Notes: generated from the sequence alone by a model not told the origin. A DNA stretch of 64,000 nucleotides from Streptomyces canus (GCF_041435015.1 NZ_CP107989.1:4216001-4280000); one strand, 5' to 3'; numbered from the stretch's first letter, positions 33,817 to 44,104 are shown. A program made the numbers and translations.

Positions 33817-34479
33817 CTATGCGGCGTCGCCCTCGTGCTGGAGCGCCTCCATGGCGCGGCCGGTGACGTCCTCCACCTTGCCGAGCGCCGAGATCGTGAC
33901 CACCAGGCCCTGGGCCTTGTAGTAGTCGATGATCGGCTCGGTCTGGGTGTGGTAGACCTCCAGGCGCTTGCGGACCGTCTCCTCGGAGTCGTCGTCGCGC
34001 TGGTACAGCTCGCCGCCGCAGACGTCACAGACACCGTTCTGCTTCGGCGCCTTGTACGAGACGTGGAAGACGTGCGCCGAGTCGTTGCGGCAGATGCGGC
34101 GGCCGGCGATGCGCTTGACGACCTCCTCCTCGGGTACCTCGAGGTCCAGCACCGCGTCCAGCTTCATGCCCTCGTGCTGCAGCATCTCGTCGAGCGACTC
34201 GGCCTGCGAGACGTTCCGCGGGAAGCCGTCCAGCAGGAAGCCGTTCTCGGCGTCCGGCTGCTCCATGCGGTCCTTGGCCATCCCGATGGTGACCTCGTCC
34301 GGAACCAGGTTGCCCGCGTCCATGTAGGACTTCGCGAGTTTGCCGAGGTCCGTCTGCCGGCTGATGTTGGCGCGGAACAGGTCGCCCGTGGAGATGTGCG
34401 GGATCGACAGGTTCTGGGCGAGGAACGCGGCCTGCGTTCCCTTACCGGCGCCCGGCGGCCCGACGAGGACGATACGCAT
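33817..34479 (-). CDS. adk: Adenylate kinase
   Basis: Adk interconverts ATP, ADP and AMP. The 220-residue protein opens with the P-loop GPPGAGKGT (residues 7-15), followed by STGDLFR and GFPRN. It is the long-lid form. The lid includes Cys/His in ICRNDSAHVFH and VCDVCGGEL, which suggests a zinc-stabilised lid. Its ATG overlaps the secY stop by one base (TGATG), so the two are translationally coupled. Confidence 0.97.
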   Translation of the reverse strand: MRIVLVGPPGAGKGTQAAFLAQNLSIPHISTGDLFRANISRQTDLGKLAKSYMDAGNLVPDEVTIGMAKDRMEQPDAENGFLLDGFPRNVSQAESLDEMLQHEGMKLDAVLDLEVPEEEVVKRIAGRRICRNDSAHVFHVSYKAPKQNGVCDVCGGELYQRDDDSEETVRKRLEVYHTQTEPIIDYYKAQGLVVTISALGKVEDVTGRAMEALQHEGDAA

Positions 34480-35792
34480 CAGCGGAGGAACCCTTCGTAA
34501 TTGCGCTGCTGGAGCTGGCTCTCGATCTGCTTCACCGTCTCGAGACCCACACCCACGATGATCAGGATGCTTGTCCCACCGAACGGGAAGTTCTGGCTTG
34601 CCCCGAAGCCAACCAACGCCATCGTCGGTACGAGTGCGATCAGACCCAAGTACAGCGAACCCGGCCAGGTGATCCGGTTGAGTACGTACGACAGGTACTC
34701 AGCGGTCGGTCGGCCAGCCCGGATGCCCGGGATGAAGCCACCATACTTCTTCATGTTGTCGGCGACTTCCTCGGGGTTGAAGGAGATCGCCACGTAGAAG
34801 AACGCGAAGAAAACGATGAGCAAGAAGTACATGCTGATGTAAATCGGGTGGTCGCCCTTGGTGAGGTTGGCCTCGATCCAGGTCTTCCAGCTCGACGTAC
34901 CACTCGAGAACTGCGCCACCAGCGCCGGGATGTACAGCAGCGACGACGCGAAGATGACCGGGATCACACCGGCCTGGTTGACCTTCAGCGGGATGTACGT
35001 CGACGTACCGCCGTAGGAACGACGGCCGATCATGCGCTTCGCGTACTGCACCGGGATACGGCGCTGGGCCTGCTCGACGAAGACCACCAGGCCGACCATG
35101 ACCAGGCCGACCGCGATGACGGTGCCGAACTCGATCCAGCCGTCGGCCAGGGTGCCCTGCTTCTTGATGGCCCACAGGGCGGACGGGAAGGTGGCGGCGA
35201 TCGAGATGAACATCAGGATCGACATGCCGTTGCCGATGCCGCGGTCGGTGATGAGCTCACCGAGCCACATGACGACGGCCGTACCGGCGGTCATCGTGAT
35301 GACCATGACGATCGTGGTGAAGATCGCGCGGTCCGGGACGATGCTCGACGCGACGGTGCAGCCGGAGAAGAGAGCGCCGCTGCGCGCGGTGGCCACCAGG
35401 CCCGTGCCCTGCAGGATGGCGAGCGCCACCGTGAGATAACGGGTGTACTGCGTGATCTTCGCCGTACCGGCCTGGCCCTCCTTCTTCAGGGCTTCCAGGC
35501 GTGGGATCACCACGGTCAGCAGCTGCAGAATGATGCTCGCCGTGATGTACGGCATGATGCCGAGCGCGAAGATCGTGATCTGCAGCAGCGCGCCACCGCT
35601 GAACATGTTGACCAGACCGAAGAGTCCCTGGTTGCCGGACGCCTGGTCCACACACTCCTGGACGGACTTGTAGTCCACGCCAGGGATCGGGATGTGGGTA
35701 CCCACGCGGTACACCACGATGATGGCGAGCGTGAAGAGCAGCTTCTTGCGCAGGTCGGGCGTCCTGAACGCCCGGGCGAACGCGGTGAGCAC
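34479..35792 (-). CDS. secY: Protein translocase subunit SecY
   Basis: SecY is the pore of the Sec translocon in the cytoplasmic membrane. The 437-residue protein has ten hydrophobic segments. Conserved landmarks are FTLAIIVVYRVGTHIP, VNMFSGGALLQITIFALGIMPYI and the cytoplasmic loop RRSYGGTSTYIPLKVNQAGVIP. It ends ESQLQQRNYEGFLR. It is separated from rplO by 187 bases with a strong hairpin, so it may be transcribed partly on its own with adk. Confidence 0.98.
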   Translation of the reverse strand: MLTAFARAFRTPDLRKKLLFTLAIIVVYRVGTHIPIPGVDYKSVQECVDQASGNQGLFGLVNMFSGGALLQITIFALGIMPYITASIILQLLTVVIPRLEALKKEGQAGTAKITQYTRYLTVALAILQGTGLVATARSGALFSGCTVASSIVPDRAIFTTIVMVITMTAGTAVVMWLGELITDRGIGNGMSILMFISIAATFPSALWAIKKQGTLADGWIEFGTVIAVGLVMVGLVVFVEQAQRRIPVQYAKRMIGRRSYGGTSTYIPLKVNQAGVIPVIFASSLLYIPALVAQFSSGTSSWKTWIEANLTKGDHPIYISMYFLLIVFFAFFYVAISFNPEEVADNMKKYGGFIPGIRAGRPTAEYLSYVLNRITWPGSLYLGLIALVPTMALVGFGASQNFPFGGTSILIIVGVGLETVKQIESQLQQRNYEGFLR

Positions 35793-35912
35793 GGTGCCTC
35801 CTGCGACCCCCGCGCTACTGCGTCAAGGGTGACGGTCTTGAGGTTCGACGAATATGTGGGAAAGCAGTGCAGGCCACCTTACCGGCGACAAGGCCTGCGG
35901 TGGAACGACCAA

Positions 35913-35943
35913 CCGGGGATACCCCGTTGTGAGGTATCCCCGG
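35913..35943 (-). promoter_or_regulatory. Perfect 11-bp hairpin between rplO and secY
   Basis: CCGGGGATACC and GGTATCCCCGG pair perfectly around 9 bases. A weaker GCAGGCC/GGCCTGC hairpin follows downstream. Probable terminator or attenuator ending the ribosomal-protein part of the spc transcript. Confidence 0.65.
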
Positions 35944-35979
35944 TCGGGACTGCTTACGTCATCGAGACGCCTGCGGATC

Positions 35980-36435
35980 TCAGACGAGCTCGGTGACCGT
36001 GCCACCGGCGGCGGTGATCTTTTCCTTGGCGGAGCCGGAGACGGCGTCGACCGTCACCTGCAGCGCCACGGAGATCTCGCCCTGGCCGAGGACCTTGACG
36101 AGGCTGTTCTTGCGAACGGCACCCTTGGCCACGAGGTCCTCGACGGTGACCTCGCCACCCTCGGGGTACAGCGCGCCCAGCTTGTCGAGGTTCACGACCT
36201 GGAACTCGGTCTTGAACGGGTTCTTGAAGCCCTTCAGCTTCGGAAGACGCATGTGGAGGGGCATCTGCCCACCCTCGAAGCGCTCCGGAACCTGGTAACG
36301 GGCCTTCGTACCCTTGGTACCACGACCGGCCGTCTTACCCTTCGACGCCTCACCACGACCCACACGGGTCTTGGCGGTCTTGGCGCCCGGGGCGGGACGG
36401 AGGTTGTGGATCTTGAGCGGGTTGTTCTCCGCCAT
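35980..36435 (-). CDS. rplO: 50S ribosomal protein L15
   Basis: L15 is a late-assembly 23S rRNA protein. The 151-residue sequence has the glycine-rich stretch [19 protein letters not shown] near residue 25 and [15 protein letters not shown], both family hallmarks. It starts 2 bases after rpmD ends. The last gene of the ribosomal part of the spc cluster before the secY gap. Confidence 0.98.
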   Translation of the reverse strand: MAENNPLKIHNLRPAPGAKTAKTRVGRGEASKGKTAGRGTKGTKARYQVPERFEGGQMPLHMRLPKLKGFKNPFKTEFQVVNLDKLGALYPEGGEVTVEDLVAKGAVRKNSLVKVLGQGEISVALQVTVDAVSGSAKEKITAAGGTVTELV

Positions 36436-36437
36436 GA

Positions 36438-36620
36438 TCAGTCGACCTCCTCGACCGTCACGAGGTGGCGGACGGTGTGCACCATGCCGCGGAACTCGGG
36501 ACGATCCTCCTTGACGACCTGCGTGTTGATGCCCTTGAGACCAAGGGAGCGCAGGGTGTCACGGTGGTTCTGCTTGCTGCCGATGTACGACTTCGTCTGC
36601 GTGATCTTGAGCTGAGCCAT
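36438..36620 (-). CDS. rpmD: 50S ribosomal protein L30
   Basis: The 60-residue protein [18 protein letters not shown]... is the short bacterial L30, with [10 protein letters not shown] and the end HLVTVEEVD. Its ATG overlaps the stop of rpsE by one base, indicating translational coupling. L30 is a peripheral large-subunit protein near the 5S region. Confidence 0.97.
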   Translation of the reverse strand: MAQLKITQTKSYIGSKQNHRDTLRSLGLKGINTQVVKEDRPEFRGMVHTVRHLVTVEEVD

Positions 36621-37228
36621 TACGCAGCACCAGCCCCGGCACGCGCACGCAGCAGAGCCGCGGGAGCGACGTCCTCGAGCGGCAGACCACGGCGGGCCGC
36701 GATCTCCTCGGGACGCTGCAGGCCCTTGAGGGCCTCCACGGTCGCGTGCACGATGTTGATCGCGTTCGACGAGCCGAGCGACTTCGACAGGATGTCGTGA
36801 ACGCCGGCGCACTCGAGCACGGCACGCACCGGGCCACCGGCGATAACGCCGGTACCGGGGGACGCCGGCTTGAGCAGGACGACGCCCGCCGCCTTCTCAC
36901 CCGTGATCGGGTGCGGGATGGTGCCCTGGATACGGGGGACCTTGAAGAAGTGCTTCTTGGCCTCCTCAACACCCTTGGCGATGGCGGCCGGCACCTCCTT
37001 GGCCTTGCCGTAACCGACACCCACGGTGCCGTCACCGTCGCCCACTACGACGAGCGCAGTGAAGCTGAAGCGACGACCACCCTTCACAACCTTGGCGACG
37101 CGGTTGATCGCGACAACGCGCTCAACGTACGCGGTCTTCTCGGCGGCAGCAGCGCCGCCGTCACGGCCCTTCCGGTCCCGCCGCTCGCCGCCACCGGCAC
37201 CGCTTCCACGGCGCTGGGGTCCAGCCAT
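36620..37228 (-). CDS. rpsE: 30S ribosomal protein S5
   Basis: S5 is involved in decoding fidelity and mRNA entry; spectinomycin resistance maps to its loop. The 202-residue protein has a basic, Gly-rich N-terminal extension of about 35 residues ([20 protein letters not shown]). Then comes the S5 fold with [15 protein letters not shown] and [11 protein letters not shown]. It ends with an Ala/Arg tail. The start at 37228 follows the short gap from rplR. Confidence 0.98.
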   Translation of the reverse strand: MAGPQRRGSGAGGGERRDRKGRDGGAAAAEKTAYVERVVAINRVAKVVKGGRRFSFTALVVVGDGDGTVGVGYGKAKEVPAAIAKGVEEAKKHFFKVPRIQGTIPHPITGEKAAGVVLLKPASPGTGVIAGGPVRAVLECAGVHDILSKSLGSSNAINIVHATVEALKGLQRPEEIAARRGLPLEDVAPAALLRARAGAGAA

Positions 37229-37266
37229 TGGATTACCTCTCTCTTTCCGCTAGCTACGGAAGCGGC

Positions 37267-37650
37267 TCAGAACTTGAGCCCGGCTTCGCGGGCGGCGTCC
37301 GCCAGGGCGGCGATGCGCCCGGCGTACTGGTTGCCACCACGGTCGAATACGACAGCCTCGACACCGGCGGCCTTGGCGCGCTCGGCAACCAGGGCGCCGA
37401 CCGACTTGGCCTGCGCGGACTTGTCGCCCTCGTTGCCGCGGATCGTGGTGTCCAGGGTCGACGCCGACGCCAGGGTGTGACCCTTGATGTCGTCGATGAC
37501 CTGGGCCACGATGTGGCGGTTGGAGCGCGTCACGACCAGGCGCGGACGCTCAGCCGTACCCGAGATGTGCTTACGGATCCGGATGTGGCGACGCTTGATC
37601 GCGGCACGCTTGTAAGCGTCGCCCTTGAGGATCTTCTGTCCGTATGCCAT
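37267..37650 (-). CDS. rplR: 50S ribosomal protein L18
   Basis: L18 binds 5S rRNA with L5 and L25. The 127-residue protein has the family start ([20 protein letters not shown]) and the C-terminal [20 protein letters not shown] block. It begins 3 bases after rplF stops, in the usual spc order. Confidence 0.98.
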   Translation of the reverse strand: MAYGQKILKGDAYKRAAIKRRHIRIRKHISGTAERPRLVVTRSNRHIVAQVIDDIKGHTLASASTLDTTIRGNEGDKSAQAKSVGALVAERAKAAGVEAVVFDRGGNQYAGRIAALADAAREAGLKF

Positions 37651-37653
37651 GGC

Positions 37654-38193
37654 TTACTTACCCGCCTTTCCGACCTTGCGGCGGATGACTTCGCCCTCGT
37701 ACTTGACGCCCTTGGCCTTGTACGGGTCGGGCTTGCGCAGCTTGCGGATGTTGGCCGCAACCTCGCCGACCTTCTGCTTGTCGATGCCCTCGACCGAGAA
37801 CCGGGTGGGGGCCTCCACCTTGAAGGTGATGCCCTCGGGGGCCTCGACGGTGATCGGGTGGCTGTAGCCGAGAGCGAACTCGAGGTTCGATCCCTTGGCC
37901 TGTACGCGGTAACCGACACCGCTGATCTCGAGCTTCTTCACGTAACCCTGGGTCACGCCGGTGATCATGTTCGCCACCAGCGTGCGGGACAGGCCGTGCA
38001 GGGCCTTGTTCTGACGCTCGTCGTTGGGGCGGGTGACGTTGAGAACGCCGTCCTCACCCTTGGCGATGTCGATCGGCGCAGCGACGGTGTGGCTCAAGGA
38101 ACCCTTGGGGCCCTTGACCGAGACCGTACGGCCGTCGATGGTGACGTCCACGCCGGCGGGAACCGTGATGGGGAGCTTGCCAATACGCGACAT
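37654..38193 (-). CDS. rplF: 50S ribosomal protein L6
   Basis: L6 lies near the factor-binding region at the base of the L7/L12 stalk. The 179-residue protein shows [15 protein letters not shown], the duplicated fold halves, and the C-terminal signature [16 protein letters not shown]. Normal length. Between rpsH (24 bases) and rplR (3 bases). Confidence 0.98.
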   Translation of the reverse strand: MSRIGKLPITVPAGVDVTIDGRTVSVKGPKGSLSHTVAAPIDIAKGEDGVLNVTRPNDERQNKALHGLSRTLVANMITGVTQGYVKKLEISGVGYRVQAKGSNLEFALGYSHPITVEAPEGITFKVEAPTRFSVEGIDKQKVGEVAANIRKLRKPDPYKAKGVKYEGEVIRRKVGKAGK

Positions 38194-38217
38194 AGCTGTT
38201 TCCTCCGTTCCCTTCCG

Positions 38218-38616
38218 CTACCAGACGTAGGCGAGGACTTCCCCACCCACGCCCTTCTTGCCGGCCTGCTTGTCGGTGAGGAGCCCGTGCGACGTGGAGA
38301 TGATCGCCACGCCGAGGCCGCCCAGCACCTTCGGCAGGGAGGTGGACTTCGCGTAAACCCGGAGACCGGGCTTGGAGATCCGCTTGATGCCCGCGATGGA
38401 GCGCTCACGGTTCGGGCCGAACTTCAGCTCGAGAACGAGGCTCTTGCCGACCTCGGCGTCCTCGACCTTCCAGCCCGTGATGAAGCCCTCCTGCTGGAGG
38501 ATCTCCGCGATGTGAGACTTGATCTTGGACGCCGGCATCGTCACGGAGTCGTGGTATGCCGAGTTCGCGTTCCGCAGACGCGTAAGCATGTCTGCGATCG
38601 GATCAGTCATGGTCAT
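38218..38616 (-). CDS. rpsH: 30S ribosomal protein S8
   Basis: S8 binds the central domain of 16S rRNA; in E. coli it also represses spc mRNA translation. The 132-residue protein begins [20 protein letters not shown] and has the C-terminal [20 protein letters not shown]. It is preceded by an unusual 207-base gap from rpsZ containing a strong hairpin, a possible control site. Confidence 0.98.
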   Translation of the reverse strand: MTMTDPIADMLTRLRNANSAYHDSVTMPASKIKSHIAEILQQEGFITGWKVEDAEVGKSLVLELKFGPNRERSIAGIKRISKPGLRVYAKSTSLPKVLGGLGVAIISTSHGLLTDKQAGKKGVGGEVLAYVW

Positions 38617-38729
38617 GAATTGGCCTTCGGCCTCTCTCGCCGGGGTTTCCAGGTGCCCATCCCTCTCCTCGATCCGAGACGAGGCGGGTGCGGTGCGGTG
38701 GACCTACGGCGTAGTAAGTCGTACGGGCG

Positions 38730-38778
38730 TCAGGCGCCCAACCCTCCAAGCCTAAGCCATGAAAGGGTGGGCGCCTGA
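38730..38778 (-). promoter_or_regulatory. Long hairpin between rpsZ and rpsH
   Basis: TCAGGCGCCCA (38730-38740) pairs with TGGGCGCCTGA (38768-38778), extended by ACCCT/AGGG. The 207-base gap has no gene. It breaks the spc cluster and may be an attenuator, processing site or ribosomal-protein target. Confidence 0.6.
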
Positions 38779-38823
38779 CACGCCCATTGCTTACCGAGAG
38801 CTTCGGGAATCCCTAAACGGGGA

Positions 38824-39009
38824 TTACCAGGAGCTCTTGGTCACGCCCGGCAGCTCGCCACGGTGAGCCATCTCACGAAGGCAGACGCGGCACAGGCCGA
38901 ACTTGCGGTACACGGAGTGCGGACGGCCGCAGCGCTGGCAGCGCGTGTAGCCGCGAACACCGAACTTGGGCTTGCGAGCAGCCTTGGCAATCAGAGCCTT
39001 CTTCGCCAT
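38824..39009 (-). CDS. rpsZ: 30S ribosomal protein S14, zinc-binding type Z
   Basis: The 61-residue protein has the zinc knuckle C24-x2-C27 and C40-x2-C43, so it is the short zinc-containing S14 rather than the about 100-residue Cys-free form. It reads [21 protein letters not shown] start at 39009; an in-frame codon at 39018 would add three residues. It lies 5 bases after rplE. Streptomycetes usually carry a zinc-free S14 paralogue under Zur control elsewhere. Confidence 0.97.
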   Translation of the reverse strand: MAKKALIAKAARKPKFGVRGYTRCQRCGRPHSVYRKFGLCRVCLREMAHRGELPGVTKSSW

Positions 39010-39014
39010 CTCGC

Positions 39015-39572
39015 TCACGCCTCCTTGAAGGGGAAGCCGAGGTGACGAAGGAGCGCGCGGCCCTCAGCGTCGTTGGTCGCCGTGGTCACCACGGTGATGT
39101 CCATGCCCCGGGTACGGTCGATCTTGTCCTGGTCGATCTCGTGGAACATGACCTGCTCGGTGAGACCGAAGGTGTAGTTGCCACGGCCGTCGAACTGCTT
39201 GGGGGACAGACCACGGAAGTCGCGGATGCGCGGCAGCGCGAGCGACAGGGTGCGGTCCAGGAACTCCCACATGCGGTCGCCACGGAGTGTGACGTGGGCA
39301 CCGATCGGCTGGCCCTCACGCAGCTTGAACTGCGCGATGGACTTGCGGGCCTTGGTGACGGCCGGCTTCTGACCGGTGATCGTGGTGAGGTCGCGGATGG
39401 CGCCCTCGATCAGCTTGGAGTCGCGGGCGGCGTCGCCCACACCCATGTTGACCACGATCTTGACGAGGCCGGGGATCTGCATGACGTTCTCGTACTTGAA
39501 CTCGTCACGCAGCTTGCCCGCGATCTCCTCGCGGTACTTCGTCTTGAGACGCGGAGTCGTGGTGGTAGCCAT
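39015..39572 (-). CDS. rplE: 50S ribosomal protein L5
   Basis: L5 binds 5S rRNA and contacts P-site tRNA in the central protuberance. The 185-residue protein has the [17 protein letters not shown] start, INVGVGDA-like [16 protein letters not shown], and ends with the conserved [13 protein letters not shown]. Its ATG overlaps the rplX stop by one base. Confidence 0.98.
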   Translation of the reverse strand: MATTTTPRLKTKYREEIAGKLRDEFKYENVMQIPGLVKIVVNMGVGDAARDSKLIEGAIRDLTTITGQKPAVTKARKSIAQFKLREGQPIGAHVTLRGDRMWEFLDRTLSLALPRIRDFRGLSPKQFDGRGNYTFGLTEQVMFHEIDQDKIDRTRGMDITVVTTATNDAEGRALLRHLGFPFKEA

Positions 39573-39895
39573 CAGATGTCCTCACCCGTCCGCTTGGCAA
39601 CGCGGATCTTGTTGCCCTCGTCGTCGAAGCGGTAACCGACACGCGTGACAACCTTGTTGCCGTCCTTCTCAACGACCAGCTGGACGTTGGAGACGTGGAT
39701 CGGCGCCTCGGTCGTGACGATGCCACCGGCCTGCGAACCGCGAGCGGTCGGGCCGGCCTTGGTGTGCTTCTTGACCCGGTTGACACCCTCGACCAGGACA
39801 CGGTCCTCACGGGGGAAGGCCGCGATGACCTTGCCCTGCTTGCCCTTGTCCTTACCGGTGATGACCTGGACCAGGTCGCCCTTCTTGATCTTCAT
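39572..39895 (-). CDS. rplX: 50S ribosomal protein L24
   Basis: L24 initiates large-subunit assembly at the 5' end of 23S rRNA. The 107-residue KOW-domain protein starts [20 protein letters not shown], with the KOW core and [12 protein letters not shown]. It starts 2 bases after rplN ends and overlaps rplE. Confidence 0.98.
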   Translation of the reverse strand: MKIKKGDLVQVITGKDKGKQGKVIAAFPREDRVLVEGVNRVKKHTKAGPTARGSQAGGIVTTEAPIHVSNVQLVVEKDGNKVVTRVGYRFDDEGNKIRVAKRTGEDI

Positions 39896-39897
39896 GC

Positions 39898-40266
39898 TTA
39901 CAGCACCTCCGGAGCCAGCGAGATGATCTTCATGAACTTCTTCTCGCGCAGCTCGCGCCCGACCGGGCCGAAGATGCGGGTGCCGCGAGGGTCGCCGTCG
40001 TTCTTCAGAATGACGGCGGCGTTCTCGTCGAAGCGGATGTACGAGCCGTCCGGACGGCGGCGCTCCTTGACGGTGCGAACGATGACCGCCTTGACGACGT
40101 CACCCTTCTTCACGTTGCCACCGGGGATCGCGTCCTTGACGGTGGCGACGATGACGTCACCGATGCCCGCGTAGCGGCGACCGGAGCCACCGAGCACACG
40201 GATGCAAAGGATCTCCTTCGCACCAGTGTTGTCGGCGACACGCAGTCGCGACTCCTGCTGGATCAC
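39898..40266 (-). CDS. rplN: 50S ribosomal protein L14
   Basis: L14 forms bridge B5/B8 with 16S rRNA. The 122-residue protein [20 protein letters not shown] contains IRVLGGS and the end [17 protein letters not shown], all standard. It is the first gene of the spc cluster, separated from rpsQ by 97 bases with two hairpins. Confidence 0.98.
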   Translation of the reverse strand: MIQQESRLRVADNTGAKEILCIRVLGGSGRRYAGIGDVIVATVKDAIPGGNVKKGDVVKAVIVRTVKERRRPDGSYIRFDENAAVILKNDGDPRGTRIFGPVGRELREKKFMKIISLAPEVL

Positions 40267-40294
40267 GTCTATCTCCTGTTTGTCTGCCGGTTCC

Positions 40295-40360
40295 CCGGGG
40301 GCCGTTCAGAAACGGCCCCCGGAGCCTGGCGGAACTGTCCTGCGAGGGGTGCCTCGCAGG
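40295..40360 (-). terminator. Two consecutive hairpins between rpsQ and rplN
   Basis: CCTGCGAG/CTCGCAGG (40339-40346 with 40353-40360) lies right after rpsQ. CCGGGGGCCGTT/AACGGCCCCCGG (40295-40306 with 40311-40322) is a perfect 12-bp stem. Together they look like the S10-cluster terminator or an attenuator before the spc cluster. Confidence 0.65.
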
Positions 40361-40363
40361 AAA

Positions 40364-40651
40364 TTACTTGGCCTTCTCGAGGATCTCGACGACGCGCCAG
40401 CGCTTGGTCGCCGACAGCGGGCGGGTCTCCGCGAGGAGGACCCGGTCGCCGACGCCGGCAGCGTTCTGCTCGTCGTGCGCCTTGAGCTTGTTGGTACGGC
40501 GGATGACCTTGCCGTACAGCGCGTGCTTGACGCGGTCCTCGACGGCGACGACGACGGTCTTGTCCATCTTGTCGCTGACGACGAGACCCTCACGGGTCTT
40601 GCGGAAGCCGCGGGCCTCTGCAGTCTGCTCAGTCACGTTGCTCTCACTCAT
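40364..40651 (-). CDS. rpsQ: 30S ribosomal protein S17
   Basis: S17 is a primary 16S rRNA binding OB-fold protein of the 5' domain. The 95-residue protein has an N-terminal [13 protein letters not shown] extension, then [18 protein letters not shown] and [10 protein letters not shown]. Its ATG overlaps the rpmC stop by one base. Last gene of the S10 cluster here. Confidence 0.98.
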   Translation of the reverse strand: MSESNVTEQTAEARGFRKTREGLVVSDKMDKTVVVAVEDRVKHALYGKVIRRTNKLKAHDEQNAAGVGDRVLLAETRPLSATKRWRVVEILEKAK

Positions 40652-40875
40652 CAGGCGCTCTCCACCGTCTCGATGCCCAGCTCGCGCTCACGCATCAGGG
40701 TGTAGATCCGCGCGATGTCCTTACGGACGGCCTTGAGCCGACCGTGGTTCTCGAGCTGACCCGTCGCCGCCTGGAAGCGGAGGTTGAACAGCTCTTCCTT
40801 GGCTTCGCGGAGCTTGTTGAGAAGCTCCTCGTCACCCAGTTCGCGCAGCTCGGACGCCTTGGTACCGGCCGACAT
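40651..40875 (-). CDS. rpmC: 50S ribosomal protein L29
   Basis: L29 sits at the tunnel exit beside L23. The 74-residue protein is helical, with [20 protein letters not shown] and [17 protein letters not shown] begin at the ATG at 40875, which overlaps the rplP stop; a GTG one codon upstream is possible. Confidence 0.97.
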   Translation of the reverse strand: MSAGTKASELRELGDEELLNKLREAKEELFNLRFQAATGQLENHGRLKAVRKDIARIYTLMRERELGIETVESA

Positions 40876-41294
40876 CACGCTTCACCTGCCTCGCGCTTGA
40901 CGATCCGGCACTTCATCGGCAGCTTGTGAGCGGCGCGAGTCAGGGCCTCACGGGCGATCTTCTCGTTGGGGTAGGACAGCTCGAACATGACCCGGCCCGG
41001 GTGCACGTTCGCGATCCACCACTCCGGCGAACCCTTACCGGAACCCATGCGGGTCTCGGCAGGCTTCTTCGTGAGCGGGCGGTCCGGGTAGATGTTGATC
41101 CAGACCTTGCCACCACGCTTGATGTGGCGGGTCATCGCGATACGGGCCGCCTCGATCTGGCGGTTGGTCACGTACGCCGGCGTGAGGGCCTGAATGCCGT
41201 ACTCGCCGAACGCGACCGTCGTACCGCCCTTGGCCTGACCACGGCGCTTCGGGTGGTGCTGCTTGCGGTGCTTGACCCTACGGGGGATCAGCAT
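40875..41294 (-). CDS. rplP: 50S ribosomal protein L16
   Basis: L16 helps position the A-site tRNA elbow. The 139-residue protein starts [20 protein letters not shown] and has YRKxxG-like [23 protein letters not shown] and GSPEWW. Normal length. It follows rpsC by 5 bases and overlaps rpmC. Confidence 0.98.
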   Translation of the reverse strand: MLIPRRVKHRKQHHPKRRGQAKGGTTVAFGEYGIQALTPAYVTNRQIEAARIAMTRHIKRGGKVWINIYPDRPLTKKPAETRMGSGKGSPEWWIANVHPGRVMFELSYPNEKIAREALTRAAHKLPMKCRIVKREAGEA

Positions 41295-41299
41295 GTCGG

Positions 41300-42124
41300 T
41301 CAGGCCTCCGTTCCGGTGCTCTCAGCCGGAGCGGCGGCGGGAGCCTCGGCCTTGGGGGCCTCGGCGCCGGCAGCCTGCTGCGGCTTGCGACCGCGCCGCT
41401 CGCCACCGCGGCCACCACGGGCCGGGCGGTCGGCACCGCCACCGCGAGCCGGGCGGTTACCCGCACGGGCGGCAGCGTTCTCGGCGCGGACCTCGGCGAT
41501 GTTCTTGACATCGCCCTTGTAGATCCAGACCTTCACACCGATGCGGCCGAAGGTCGTCTTGGCCTCGAAGAAGCCGTAGTCCACGTTCGCGCGGAGCGTG
41601 TGCAGGGGCACACGGCCCTCGCGGTAGAACTCCGAGCGGGACATCTCGGCGCCGCCGAGGCGGCCACCGCACTGGATCTTGATGCCCTTGGCGCCGGCCT
41701 TCATCGCCGACTGCATGCTCTTACGCATGGCGCGGCGGAAGGAGACGCGGGAGGAGAGCTGCTCGGCGACGGCCTGAGCAACCAGCTGAGCGTCCGTCTC
41801 GGGGTTCTTGACCTCGAGGATGTTCAGCTGGACCTGCTTGCCCGTGAGCTTCTCGAGGTCACCGCGGATGCGGTCGGCCTCGGCGCCACGGCGGCCGATG
41901 ACGATGCCCGGACGAGCGGTGTGGATGTCCACACGCACGCGGTCACGGGTGCGCTCGATCTCCACCTTCGAGATGCCGGCGCGCTCCATGCCGGACGTCA
42001 TCATCCGACGGATGGCGACGTCTTCCTTGACGTAGTCCTTGTACAGCTTGTCGGCGTACCACCGGGACTTGAAGTCCGTGGTGACACCGAGCCGGAACCC
42101 GTGCGGGTTTACCTTCTGGCCCAT
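41300..42124 (-). CDS. rpsC: 30S ribosomal protein S3
   Basis: S3 lines the mRNA entry channel and has helicase function with S4 and S5. The 274-residue protein starts [17 protein letters not shown] and has a KH domain with [13 protein letters not shown]. The residues after about 215 form an Arg/Gly- and Ala/Pro-rich tail ([19 protein letters not shown]), longer than in E. coli (233 residues) and typical of streptomycetes. It overlaps rplV by one base. Confidence 0.98.
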   Translation of the reverse strand: MGQKVNPHGFRLGVTTDFKSRWYADKLYKDYVKEDVAIRRMMTSGMERAGISKVEIERTRDRVRVDIHTARPGIVIGRRGAEADRIRGDLEKLTGKQVQLNILEVKNPETDAQLVAQAVAEQLSSRVSFRRAMRKSMQSAMKAGAKGIKIQCGGRLGGAEMSRSEFYREGRVPLHTLRANVDYGFFEAKTTFGRIGVKVWIYKGDVKNIAEVRAENAAARAGNRPARGGGADRPARGGRGGERRGRKPQQAAGAEAPKAEAPAAAPAESTGTEA

Positions 42125-42471
42125 TACCGGGTTCCTTCCTTGCTGCTGACGACCACGGTGATGTGGCTGGTCCGCTTGCGGATCCGGTAGGCACGGCCCT
42201 GGGCGCGCGGACGGAACCGCTTCAGGGTCGGGCCCTCGTCGACGTACGCCTCGGAGATGACGAGGCTGCCGGCGTCGGTGTGGTCGTAGTTGTGTGCGGC
42301 GTTGGCGATGGCGCTGTCGAGCACCTTGCCGACGGGCACGGAGGCGGCCTGCGGAGCGAATCGCAGGACCGCCTGAGCCTCCGTGGCGTCCATGCCACGG
42401 ATAAGGTCCACCACGCGGCGGGCCTTCATGGGCGTAACGCGGATGTACCGCGCCTGGGCCCTGGCTTCCAT
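42124..42471 (-). CDS. rplV: 50S ribosomal protein L22
   Basis: L22 lines the exit tunnel; its beta-hairpin loop is a macrolide-resistance site. The 115-residue protein has [20 protein letters not shown] and the end RRAKGRA-like [20 protein letters not shown]. It starts 44 bases after rpsS and overlaps rpsC. Confidence 0.98.
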   Translation of the reverse strand: MEARAQARYIRVTPMKARRVVDLIRGMDATEAQAVLRFAPQAASVPVGKVLDSAIANAAHNYDHTDAGSLVISEAYVDEGPTLKRFRPRAQGRAYRIRKRTSHITVVVSSKEGTR

Positions 42472-42515
42472 GGTTGTCCCTCTCAGTTACTTACGTGTCT
42501 GAATGCGATCCGCGT

Positions 42516-42797
42516 TTAGCGGCGCTTCGACTTCCGGTCGTCCTTGACGTGACCCCGGAAGGTGCGCGTCGGCGAGAACTCGCCGAGCTTGTGGCCGACC
42601 ATCGACTCGGTGACGAACACCGGGATGTGGGTCTTGCCGTTGTGCACCGCGAGCGTGTGGCCGAGCATGGCCGGCACGATCATGGAGCGACGGGACCAGG
42701 TCTTGATGACGTTCTTGGAACCGGCTTCGTTCTGGGCGTCCACCTTCTTGATCAGGTGGTCGTCGACGAAGGGCCCCTTCTTGAGACTGCGCGGCAT
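42516..42797 (-). CDS. rpsS: 30S ribosomal protein S19
   Basis: S19 forms the head with S13. The 93-residue protein [20 protein letters not shown] includes the conserved [20 protein letters not shown] and ends with basic residues. It lies 12 bases after rplB. Confidence 0.98.
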   Translation of the reverse strand: MPRSLKKGPFVDDHLIKKVDAQNEAGSKNVIKTWSRRSMIVPAMLGHTLAVHNGKTHIPVFVTESMVGHKLGEFSPTRTFRGHVKDDRKSKRR

Positions 42798-42809
42798 CTA
42801 AACCCGCTC

Positions 42810-43646
42810 CTAGCGCTTCTTGTTCGTCTTGCGGCGGCGGACGATGTACTTGTTCGAAGCCTTCTTCGGCGAACGAGTACGACCCTCCTTCTGACCCCAG
42901 GGGCTGACCGGGTGGCGACCACCGGAGGTCTTGCCCTCACCACCACCGTGGGGGTGGTCAACCGGGTTCATCGCCACACCGCGAACGGTCGGGCGGACGC
43001 CCAGCCAGCGCTTGCGGCCGGCCTTACCCCAGTTGATGTTGCTCTGCTCGGCGTTGCCGACCTCGCCGACCGTGGCGCGGCAGCGCTGGTCGACCAGGCG
43101 GATCTCACCGGACGGCATGCGGAGGTGGGCCATCGAGCCCTCCTTCGCGAGCAGCTGCACGGAGGCACCGGCGGAGCGGGCGAACTTGGCGCCGCCACCC
43201 GGACGGATCTCGATCGCGTGGATCGTGGTACCGACCGGGATGTTGCGGATCGCCAGGTTGTTGCCCGGCTTGATGTCGGCCCCGGGACCGTTCTCGACAC
43301 GGTCACCCTGCTGCAGGTTGCGCGGGGCGAGGATGTAGCGCTTCTCGCCGTCCGCGTAGTGCAGCAGCGCGATGCGCGCGGTGCGGTTGGGGTCGTACTC
43401 GATGTGCGCGACCTTCGCCGGCACGCCGTCCTTGTCGTGACGACGGAAGTCGATCACTCGGTAGGCGCGCTTGTGTCCGCCACCCTGGTGGCGAACGGTC
43501 ACACGACCGGCGTTGTTACGGCCGCCCTTGCTGTGCAGCGGGCGGACCAGCGACTTCTCCGGCGTGGACCGCGTGACCTCGACGAAGTCGGCGACGCTGG
43601 AGCCACGACGGCCCGGCGTAGTCGGCTTGTACTTGCGGATTCCCAT
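42810..43646 (-). CDS. rplB: 50S ribosomal protein L2
   Basis: L2 is needed for subunit association and peptidyl transfer. The 278-residue protein has the hallmark [17 protein letters not shown], with the conserved His of that loop, and [19 protein letters not shown]. It ends in a Lys/Arg tail. It lies 38 bases after rplW. Confidence 0.99.
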   Translation of the reverse strand: MGIRKYKPTTPGRRGSSVADFVEVTRSTPEKSLVRPLHSKGGRNNAGRVTVRHQGGGHKRAYRVIDFRRHDKDGVPAKVAHIEYDPNRTARIALLHYADGEKRYILAPRNLQQGDRVENGPGADIKPGNNLAIRNIPVGTTIHAIEIRPGGGAKFARSAGASVQLLAKEGSMAHLRMPSGEIRLVDQRCRATVGEVGNAEQSNINWGKAGRKRWLGVRPTVRGVAMNPVDHPHGGGEGKTSGGRHPVSPWGQKEGRTRSPKKASNKYIVRRRKTNKKR

Positions 43647-43684
43647 TTCTCAGTCCTCGTCCGATATCGGACGATCCGACCCGC

Positions 43685-44104
43685 TTACGCGGTCGGACCG
43701 CCGAAGATGTCGATACGGTCGCCCTCGGCAAGGGTCACGATCGCGCGCTTGCTGTCGGCACGCTTGCCGAAGCCGGTGCGGGTCCGCTTGCGCTTGCCCT
43801 GGCGGTTGATCGTGTTGACGCCGGTGACCTTGACCGAGAAGACCGCCTGGACGGCCTGCTTGATCTGGGTCTTGTTGGCGCCGGGGGCCACGATGAACGT
43901 GTACTTGCCCTCGTCGAGAAGCGCGTAGCTCTTCTCGGACACGACCGGCTTCAGCAGGACGTCACGGGGGTCCGTGAAGGCCTTGCTCGCCGGAGTGACG
44001 ACGGTGTTCTTGCCCTCGGCCTCGTGGCGGCGCGCCTTGGCGACGCGCGCGGCCTTGGCCGCCTTGGCGGCCTTCGAGGCGATGCTCGGGTGACGCGTAG
44101 CCAT
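43685..44104 (-). CDS. rplW: 50S ribosomal protein L23
   Basis: L23 is the docking site of trigger factor and SRP at the tunnel exit. The 139-residue protein carries an N-terminal Ala/Lys/Arg extension of about 45 residues before [21 protein letters not shown]. coli L23 has 100 residues. The extension is shared with other streptomycetes. It overlaps rplD by one base. Confidence 0.98.
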   Translation of the reverse strand: MATRHPSIASKAAKAAKAARVAKARRHEAEGKNTVVTPASKAFTDPRDVLLKPVVSEKSYALLDEGKYTFIVAPGANKTQIKQAVQAVFSVKVTGVNTINRQGKRKRTRTGFGKRADSKRAIVTLAEGDRIDIFGGPTA

